Made by a program: the position numbers and the translations under genes. The notes beneath the pieces are model-generated. The model was not told the origin of the DNA. It made no database searches and worked only from the letters and a program-made list of their open reading frames with translations. A stretch of DNA of 34,675 bases from assembly GCA_016202435.1 (NCBI GenBank), contig JACQOR010000003.1:1-34675 (forward strand), given 5' to 3'. Within the stretch, counting starts at the first letter, position 1, and each line of letters opens with the position of its first letter. This stretch comes from Chloroflexota bacterium. GTDB lineage: Bacteria > Chloroflexota > UBA6077 > SHYK01. Positions 29,601 to 34,675 of this stretch are shown one piece after another.

Positions 29601-31226
29601 GTGAAGCGGCGGGGGTATGCCCCGGCGGTGAGAGACGACGTGCGAGAGAGCGGTAGCGGGAATCCCGGCACCGACGGCGGATTCGAGCGGTCGACGATCC
29701 CGGAGACGAACGGTGACGGTCATCCGGACCGGAACGGCGGCCTGCTGACCGCGGGTGCGGCTTCCGCCACCGCGACCTCACCCCCCCTGGGACAGAGCTC
29801 GGGAAGAGGACCCGGTCCGGACTGGAGGCGGGGCCCGGCCGGTCCCGGCGGTGGCCGACCGGGCCAGTCCGCCTACGCCACCCGTGATCTGACATCCGGC
29901 AGCATTCCCAAGAACCTCGTGTTCCTGGCCTGGCCCCAGATCCTGGAGGGCCTCCTCCGCATCGTGGACCAGATCGCTGACCTGATATGGGCCGGGTTCC
30001 TGGGCCATCGCGCCATCGCCGGAATGGGAGCGGCGCAGCAGTACACCGGGCTGGCCTTCACGGCCCGCATGGGCATGGACATGGCCATGCGGGCAATGGT
30101 GTCTCGGGCCATGGGCATGGGCGATCCAGCCCTGGCGAGCCGCGTGGTGATCCACGCCATCGCGATCACGCTCATGTACTCCGGGATCCTCGTGGGCGTG
30201 GGGATCCTCCTGACCGAGCAGCTGCTGCGGCTCATCGGGATTTCGGAGGCCGTCATCGCGGAAGGCGCCGCGTACATGCGAGTCCAGTTCATCAGCCAGG
30301 CGGCCATAGGAATGCAGAACCTGACCAGCCACGCGCTGGCCTCCTCCGGCGACACGCTCACCCCGCTCAAAGCGACGACGCTGTCCCGAGTCATCCACAT
30401 CTTTCTCAGTCCGGCCCTCGTCTTCGGGCTCGCCGGCCTCCCCGCGATAGGACTTCCGGGCGCCGCGCTCTCGAACTTCATCGCCCACATGGCCTCCCTG
30501 GGGGTTCTCGGCTGGGTCCTGGTCCGCGGAACCTCGCGCCTCAAGTTGACGCTCCGGGGCTTTCGGTTCGAGGCCGAGATTCTGAAGCAGCTGCTCAAGA
30601 TTGGCCTCCCGGCCTCTGTGAACGGCATGGAGCGGGCAATGGCCCAGCTGCTCATCCTCGCGCTGGTGGCCCCGTTCGGCGACTTGATGGTGGCGGCCTA
30701 CACGCTCAGCCGCCGCGTCGAGATGGTGGGCCAGGCGGGGTCCATGGGTCTGGGCAACGCGACCGGCACGATCGTCGGCCAGAGCATCGGCGCCCAGAAA
30801 CCGGAGCGGGCAAAGCAGACGATCCTCTGGGGCGGCGGCTTCGCGATCGCGATGAAGACCCTGTTTGTGGTACCGATCGTCTTGTTCCCGATCGCGATCC
30901 TCTCGGTCTTCACCCGTGACGCCGAGCTGGTCGAGATCGGGCGCAACTGGATCCTCATTCAAGCCGTGGGCTACATCCCGACCGGCGTCAACATGGTGTT
31001 GAACCAGACGTTCCAGACGGCGGGCGCGACGTTCTTTGTGATGCTGGTCACCCTGGGCTCTCTATGGGGAATCGAGCTGCCTCTGGCCTATGCGCTCTCG
31101 CACTGGACCGACCTCGGGGCACTGGGGATTGCCTGGGCGATGATCGTTCCCATGGTGCTGAGACCGTTTATCTACGTTCCCTACTTGCTCTCCGGCAGAT
31201 GGCTTCACATCAAGATGTTCCACTAG
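29601..31226 (+). CDS. MATE family multidrug/Na+ exporter
   Basis: A protein of up to 541 residues, with ~12 transmembrane helices from residue ~100 on, of the MATE (NorM/DinF) family that exports cationic drugs or metabolites using a Na+ or H+ gradient. Family features include the LAWPQILEGLLRIVDQIADLIWAGFLG first helix pair and its partial repeat in the second half (IGLPASVNGMERAMAQLL..., VGQAGSMGLGNATGTIVGQSIGAQ). The first ~97 residues are Gly/Pro/Arg-rich, low complexity and cytoplasmic, and unlike family members. The GTG at 29601 has GGAG too close to it, so the real start may be further in. Substrate unknown. Confidence 0.88.
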   Translation: MKRRGYAPAVRDDVRESGSGNPGTDGGFERSTIPETNGDGHPDRNGGLLTAGAASATATSPPLGQSSGRGPGPDWRRGPAGPGGGRPGQSAYATRDLTSGSIPKNLVFLAWPQILEGLLRIVDQIADLIWAGFLGHRAIAGMGAAQQYTGLAFTARMGMDMAMRAMVSRAMGMGDPALASRVVIHAIAITLMYSGILVGVGILLTEQLLRLIGISEAVIAEGAAYMRVQFISQAAIGMQNLTSHALASSGDTLTPLKATTLSRVIHIFLSPALVFGLAGLPAIGLPGAALSNFIAHMASLGVLGWVLVRGTSRLKLTLRGFRFEAEILKQLLKIGLPASVNGMERAMAQLLILALVAPFGDLMVAAYTLSRRVEMVGQAGSMGLGNATGTIVGQSIGAQKPERAKQTILWGGGFAIAMKTLFVVPIVLFPIAILSVFTRDAELVEIGRNWILIQAVGYIPTGVNMVLNQTFQTAGATFFVMLVTLGSLWGIELPLAYALSHWTDLGALGIAWAMIVPMVLRPFIYVPYLLSGRWLHIKMFH

Positions 31227-31291
31227 GAACCGCGCGGCGGGGTGCTCGGCGAGTCCCCGCTACGCACGGTTTCTCAGTCTGGACGCGGCGT

Positions 31292-31368
31292 GCCGGTCAC
31301 ACAGCCGGGATTCTTTTCCCTGACCTGGCGCGCCGGCTTCGGCCTCGGCGTTGCCGGGCCGGTCACAC
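31292..31368 (+). repeat. 11-bp direct repeat GCCGGTCACAC upstream of tRNA-Lys
   Basis: GCCGGTCACAC occurs at 31292-31302 and again at 31358-31368, in the gap between the MATE gene and tRNA-Lys. The second copy covers the place where the -35 box of the tRNA promoter is expected (CGGTCA at 31360-31365). It could be a binding site or chance in GC-rich DNA. Confidence 0.3.
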
Positions 31369-31382
31369 GTGGGGAGCGAGCG

Positions 31383-31393
31383 TATACTTTCGC

Positions 31394-31395
<2 letters not shown>
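31383..31395 (+). promoter_or_regulatory. Promoter box TATACTTTCGCGG of tRNA-Lys
   Basis: TATACT ends five bases before the mature 5' end of tRNA-Lys (31394), so the precursor would need almost no 5' trimming. The same 13 bases occur upstream of tRNA-Glu. A weak CGGTCA -35 sits 17 bases upstream. Confidence 0.5.
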
Positions 31396-31468
<73 letters not shown>

Positions 31469-31483
31469 AATCCCGAGGAGCGC

Positions 31484-33097
31484 TCAACGCGCGGCGGTGA
31501 GGGACGGGGTCGGACGCTCGGACAGCAAGTGGAGAATTTTTCCGGACTCGGTGACCCGGGGCGGCTCGCGCACAACGGTAAGCAGACCGGCCCCACGCCA
31601 CATCAGTTCCGCCACCCGTTCCGCCCCTGTTCCTCGCCCAATCGCTTCCAGGAATGCATCGGCGACTCCGGGCTCATCCATCGGCCCCAATCGGGGATGC
31701 ACCACGAGCCGAATCCTCGACCCGCCACCCTCGGATTCCGTCTCGACCAGCTGGTAGTCGGTCGGTCCACCGCCGAAACGCGCGGGGAGCTGCTCCTCCA
31801 GCACCCGAACGACATCCGTGTCCAGGAACGTCATCCCGCCCGCGGTGAGCTTCTCGAAGCTACGGATCGTGTGGAGGTGCGCAGTCCAGCCGAGCTGCTC
31901 GAGCGGGCAACCGCAGGGCCGCTGGGAAACCACGGCCGCATCGCCGATCGAGACGTTGAGCAGAATGAGCGGGGCCGTTGCCCGCAGGGATGAGAACAAG
32001 AGAGCGCCGGCCGGCAACCCATCGCGGCTGTCCTGGCCTCCCACCTGGATGAATGCCTGGGCATCAGCCATGAAATGCATCTCGTCGGCCTGCTGGGGCG
32101 CCAGGCAGCCCCGGGCAATGTTGCCGGTCTCCGTAGAGCCATAGCTGGGGACCGCCTCGACTCCGGCGCGATGGAACGCAGCCATCCGCTGCGGCGTAGC
32201 TGGCTCGCCACTGACGGAAAACTGGGCCCCGGCAATCTCGATGCCGGCCGCGGCGGCGGCCTCGCAAAGGCGGACACCCAGGCTCACGGTGGTGTGGATG
32301 TGGGGGGTGCCCACCGCTCGGAGCACCCTTTCCATCCAACGGACTGCCGGCGTCATATCGGCCATCGGGACGTATGCGGCGGCCGGGATTCGCACGCCCG
32401 CCGCGAGACCGCTCCAGTGCAGGAGTCGCCCGCTCCAACGATACTGAGGGTCCAGCCCCGGCGCCTCCGGATCCACCGGCGAGAACCAGCGAGCGAAGGG
32501 CTCCCCCGCCGCCGCGTATTCCAGGAGGGTCATCAGGGCATAGCTGCCGGGAACTGTCAGTAGCCCCTGAGACCAGCCAAAACCGTCCCTAGCGTACAGG
32601 TGCAGGATCCGGTTCATCCCCCGCTCACGACAGGTTGCCAGATCTATCCGAGCGGTTCGCCCCTGGCTGCGGGTCCCGGGACGCCTCGCCTCGACGTACT
32701 GACCCTGGAAGGGGCTCTGCAAGTGGGCCGGTTCGAAGGGCAGGGTAAGACTTCCGCGGACGACCGGCTGGCCCCGGCACTCCGCCACGGTCAGATACAC
32801 TCCCTGGCGATACAACGCACGCAGAGCTTCCTCCAGTCCTTCGCCGTGTACCAGACGCTCCAAATCCCCCGGCTCACAGCCCGCCATCCGCAGCAGCGGC
32901 AGGTAGGGACTCTGGGGATAATCGTAGATGGCCTCACGAGCCAGGGCGAGGAAGTCGTCCTCTCGGTGCCCCAGGCGATGGCGCAAGGTGGAGAGCGCCT
33001 CATCGACGGTGACCGGATCCCGGAGGAAACTCCGAAGGCCCATGACAAAGCGCAGGCCGCTGGCCACTCCGGCGAGGGTGGGAAGCGACCGTAGCAT
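31484..33097 (-). CDS. ANL-family acyl-activating enzyme (phenylacetate-CoA-ligase-like)
   Basis: A ~537-residue adenylate-forming enzyme of the acyl-CoA synthetase/luciferase superfamily, closest in look to phenylacetate-CoA ligases and long-chain acyl-AMP ligases. Core features are SVSGEPATPQRMAAFHRAGVEAVPSYGSTETGN (the A5-type motif at ~residues 310-325), LLFSSLRATAPLILLNVSIGD and a C-terminal lid ending in PRVTESGKILHLL with the conserved catalytic Lys. A typical Ser/Thr/Gly-rich P-loop is not obvious in the N-terminal half. The ATG at 33097 has GAGAAGAGG upstream; a TTG at 33136 would add 13 residues. It stands alone, convergent with tRNA-Lys. Substrate unknown. Confidence 0.75.
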   Translation of the reverse strand: MLRSLPTLAGVASGLRFVMGLRSFLRDPVTVDEALSTLRHRLGHREDDFLALAREAIYDYPQSPYLPLLRMAGCEPGDLERLVHGEGLEEALRALYRQGVYLTVAECRGQPVVRGSLTLPFEPAHLQSPFQGQYVEARRPGTRSQGRTARIDLATCRERGMNRILHLYARDGFGWSQGLLTVPGSYALMTLLEYAAAGEPFARWFSPVDPEAPGLDPQYRWSGRLLHWSGLAAGVRIPAAAYVPMADMTPAVRWMERVLRAVGTPHIHTTVSLGVRLCEAAAAAGIEIAGAQFSVSGEPATPQRMAAFHRAGVEAVPSYGSTETGNIARGCLAPQQADEMHFMADAQAFIQVGGQDSRDGLPAGALLFSSLRATAPLILLNVSIGDAAVVSQRPCGCPLEQLGWTAHLHTIRSFEKLTAGGMTFLDTDVVRVLEEQLPARFGGGPTDYQLVETESEGGGSRIRLVVHPRLGPMDEPGVADAFLEAIGRGTGAERVAELMWRGAGLLTVVREPPRVTESGKILHLLSERPTPSLTAAR

Positions 33098-33145
33098 CAC
33101 GAACCTCTTCTCTCCCGCCCCGGTGGTAGAGATCAAGTGGGGCGC

Positions 33146-33189
33146 ACCTGCACCCCGTCCGCCTCAGGCCTGGTGGGCGGGGTGCAGGT
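33146..33189. other. Long intergenic hairpin upstream of the ANL gene
   Basis: A 12-bp perfect stem (ACCTGCACCCCG at 33146-33157 with 33178-33189) extends inward by six more pairs, two of them G-U, to an 8-base loop. It lies between the GH99-like gene and the ANL gene, both minus strand. There is no T-run, so it may be a 5' leader structure of the ANL gene or a repeat. The rest of the 33137-33344 gap shows no gene. Confidence 0.5.
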
Positions 33190-33344
33190 CCGAGTCTTCC
33201 TGTCCCGTTGGGCGTCATCGGCACCGCGAAGGACGCCAAAGTGGCAGAACCTCCGCGGGGTTCCGGTCCGCAAACCTAGGGTACTACCTCGCCTGGTCCC
33301 GAGACCTCCTCAGCCAGAGCGACCGCATTGTCTCACGGCAGCGC

Positions 33345-34412
33345 CTACGGATTCTCGGCCAGCTCGGCCGTTGCCTCCCCATCGGCCGCGGGGTCGGGTT
33401 CAAGCGGACCCGCCGCGACGCCTTTCCAACTTTGAGCCCAACCGTGGGTCAGCTCCAGGTAGGCATTGCCATAGGAGCGACTGGGCTCGATCTGGGAGCC
33501 CTCAACCCACTCATTCCAGCTCGTGATGATGATCCAGTCGGCGCCGCTGGCCGTCGCCGCCTGCCAGGTCTCGTCATAGTAGGCGCCGCTCGCCCGGTCG
33601 CGGCGAAGAGCACCCGAGCGGCCAGTCAGCAGGTCGTCGTAACCGGGCATGACCGTGGCGACCCACAGCTTCCGGGTCCCCAGGGCAGCCGCCTGTTGAC
33701 GAGTCCGAGCGCCGTAGCTGTTCAGGGTTCCCAGAACATTGCGGGACCAGGCGATGCTATACGGGTAGATGCCGTCGAAGACCTGGAGGAATTCGAAGCG
33801 ATCCCCCTCGCCGATCCATAGCATCTCGCGATTTGGGTCGACCTCATCGCGCACGGAGCGCCACGCCTCTGCCGGAGAGCCGGACCCGTCGGCCGGAATC
33901 GCCTCGAGCCGCCAGAAAAAGATGACCGGCCGACCCTCGTATCGCAGGTAGCCGGGCTGACTCATGTGGGTGTCCATGGCGTAGCGAAGGCCGGAGACGA
34001 CGGCCTCGCGCGACCCGAGGAACGGGCTATCCGTCTCAAAGCCAACGGCGAGGGAAATGCCGCGGCTCGCGGCGAGCGGCAGCATCGTGCCGAGATTCCA
34101 GTCGGTCGGGTTACGGGGCCCGAGCCACGCAACGTTGAACGCATCAATTCCGGCAGCCCGGGCCTGGTCGACGTGCTCAGCCATCGCAGCAGCATCTGCC
34201 GACACGTAAAGCTGGACGGGCAAGTCCGACGTGATCCCAGCGCTCCAGGCATCCATGTCGTACCAGGAGTAGTAATGGGCGACGACCAGGCGCTGGGCGG
34301 ACACGTCCGCTGCCTGCGCAGGAACGGAGGGGCCAAAGGCCAGACCGGACGCGGCAAGAATGAACCCGGCCCGGGCGTAGAACGCACGCGCCGGCACCGC
34401 AGAAGAAGTCAA
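33345..34412 (-). CDS. Secreted glycoside hydrolase GH99/WbsX-like protein
   Basis: A 355-residue secreted protein. The Sec-type signal peptide ends near SVPAQAAD (~30-35). The mature part is a (beta/alpha)8-like domain beginning VVAHYYSWYD and ending with IIITSWNEWVEGSQIEPS, which are the hallmarks of GH99-type endo-alpha-mannosidases and the related WbsX-like proteins. The acidic residues of the WNEW-EGSQIEP segment (~300-312) would be at the active site. It may trim or process exported glycans, in line with the glycosyltransferases elsewhere in the window. The TTG start at 34412 is supported by GGAGG seven bases upstream. Specific linkage is not predicted. Confidence 0.75.
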   Translation of the reverse strand: MTSSAVPARAFYARAGFILAASGLAFGPSVPAQAADVSAQRLVVAHYYSWYDMDAWSAGITSDLPVQLYVSADAAAMAEHVDQARAAGIDAFNVAWLGPRNPTDWNLGTMLPLAASRGISLAVGFETDSPFLGSREAVVSGLRYAMDTHMSQPGYLRYEGRPVIFFWRLEAIPADGSGSPAEAWRSVRDEVDPNREMLWIGEGDRFEFLQVFDGIYPYSIAWSRNVLGTLNSYGARTRQQAAALGTRKLWVATVMPGYDDLLTGRSGALRRDRASGAYYDETWQAATASGADWIIITSWNEWVEGSQIEPSRSYGNAYLELTHGWAQSWKGVAAGPLEPDPAADGEATAELAENP

Positions 34413-34675
34413 TCAGTCGCCTCCAACCCGGCCCGCTGAGCCGCACCCATCGGCGAAGTCTGGACGCCAGGGCAACAGCCGTAAGAAAACGCCAGCGAAC
34501 TTCCCCCGTTACGCACCAGTGCGGACGCAAGAATGATTAGAAGCCAATGCCCCTCACGGCACCACTGGCAATGAAAATGGGAACGGGGTTGAATGAGCTC
34601 GGTAGCGGGTGAAGCGAGATCGTCACGCCTTGGTGCTGTGAGCCCGAGGATTAGATGGATCCCGGCGGCCCCCTC
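34413..34675. other. Right-edge intergenic region with no recognised gene
   Basis: No supported gene is seen in the last ~260 bases. The end (about 34570-34660) has a GGGAACGGGGTTGAAT stretch and a later CTGTGAGCCCGAGGA stretch that faintly recall conserved blocks of cobalamin riboswitches, but the pairing does not work out. A gene starting beyond the window could be controlled from here. Confidence 0.3.

Noticed and set aside
34570-34660. Resemblance to a cobalamin riboswitch (GGGAAC...GGTT...AAT and CTGTGAGC...GAGGA blocks).
   Set aside because: The bases that should pair after the GGGAA block do not form the expected stems, the CCCGC segment is missing, and no downstream gene is visible in the window.

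Overview
This window is GC-rich bacterial chromosomal DNA with densely packed genes on both strands, many GTG and TTG starts, three tRNA genes and no rRNA, CRISPR array, phage gene or transposase. The gene set (a bacterial HerA/NurA pair, SelA, isolated single-domain TatA genes, GT9 glycosyltransferases, and Tat-exported Mo and Fe-S enzymes) and the promoter style suggest a Chloroflexota-like lineage. That placement is an inference from gene content, not a marker-gene result. No stretch longer than about 300 bases lacks a gene; the longest gaps are about 250-260 bases.

Left part (1-7018, nearly all minus strand): a perfect 40-bp palindrome, an overlapping herA-nurA pair for DNA-end processing, a YceI lipocalin-like protein, a glutamate dehydrogenase gene with a coupled cyclic-nucleotide-binding-fold gene (good promoter before it, hairpin terminator after it), and selA for selenocysteyl-tRNA synthesis.

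Second part (7088-16902): a plus-strand cluster for surface glycan assembly. It begins with an apparently leaderless GT2-GT9 fusion, followed by a second GT9 enzyme and a B-box zinc-finger membrane protein, joined by GTGA stop/start overlaps. Then come three small minus-strand membrane-protein genes, recJ, rplY (L25/CTC type), a bidirectional terminator, tatA, tRNA-Glu(CUC), a WD40-like PD40 membrane protein and an unknown helical protein.

Third part (17016-25668): redox functions. A strong sigma70-type promoter drives a three-gene operon for a Tat-exported molybdenum hydroxylase resembling periplasmic aldehyde oxidoreductase PaoABC, in the order Fe-S, Mo, FAD. The Mo subunit is divergent, and the FAD subunit has four cysteines placed where PaoB-type proteins carry an extra [4Fe-4S] cluster. 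After a strong terminator come a lipoprotein with an HMA-like fold, an inositol-monophosphatase family gene, an unknown leaderless gene, and a Tat-exported four-cluster ferredoxin with a b-type cytochrome and a small membrane protein. This last set looks like the electron-transfer half of a formate-dehydrogenase-type complex without a catalytic subunit. Two inverted copies of a palindrome-rich repeat bracket the region 22.1-25.7 kb; one is flanked by a 10-bp direct repeat that looks like a target-site duplication.

Right part (25659-34675): an unknown gene, a second tatA, a cupredoxin lipoprotein, a decayed tRNA-Gln fragment, an intact tRNA-Gln(CUG) abutting a truncated cupredoxin, a D-2-hydroxyacid dehydrogenase, a conserved hypothetical, a MATE exporter, tRNA-Lys(CUU), an ANL-family acyl-activating enzyme and a secreted GH99-like protein. 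The most interesting points are the exported Mo hydroxylase next to an orphan membrane electron-transfer module, the repeat pair with its target-site duplication, the tRNA-Gln/cupredoxin remnants, and two leaderless promoters with identical geometry.
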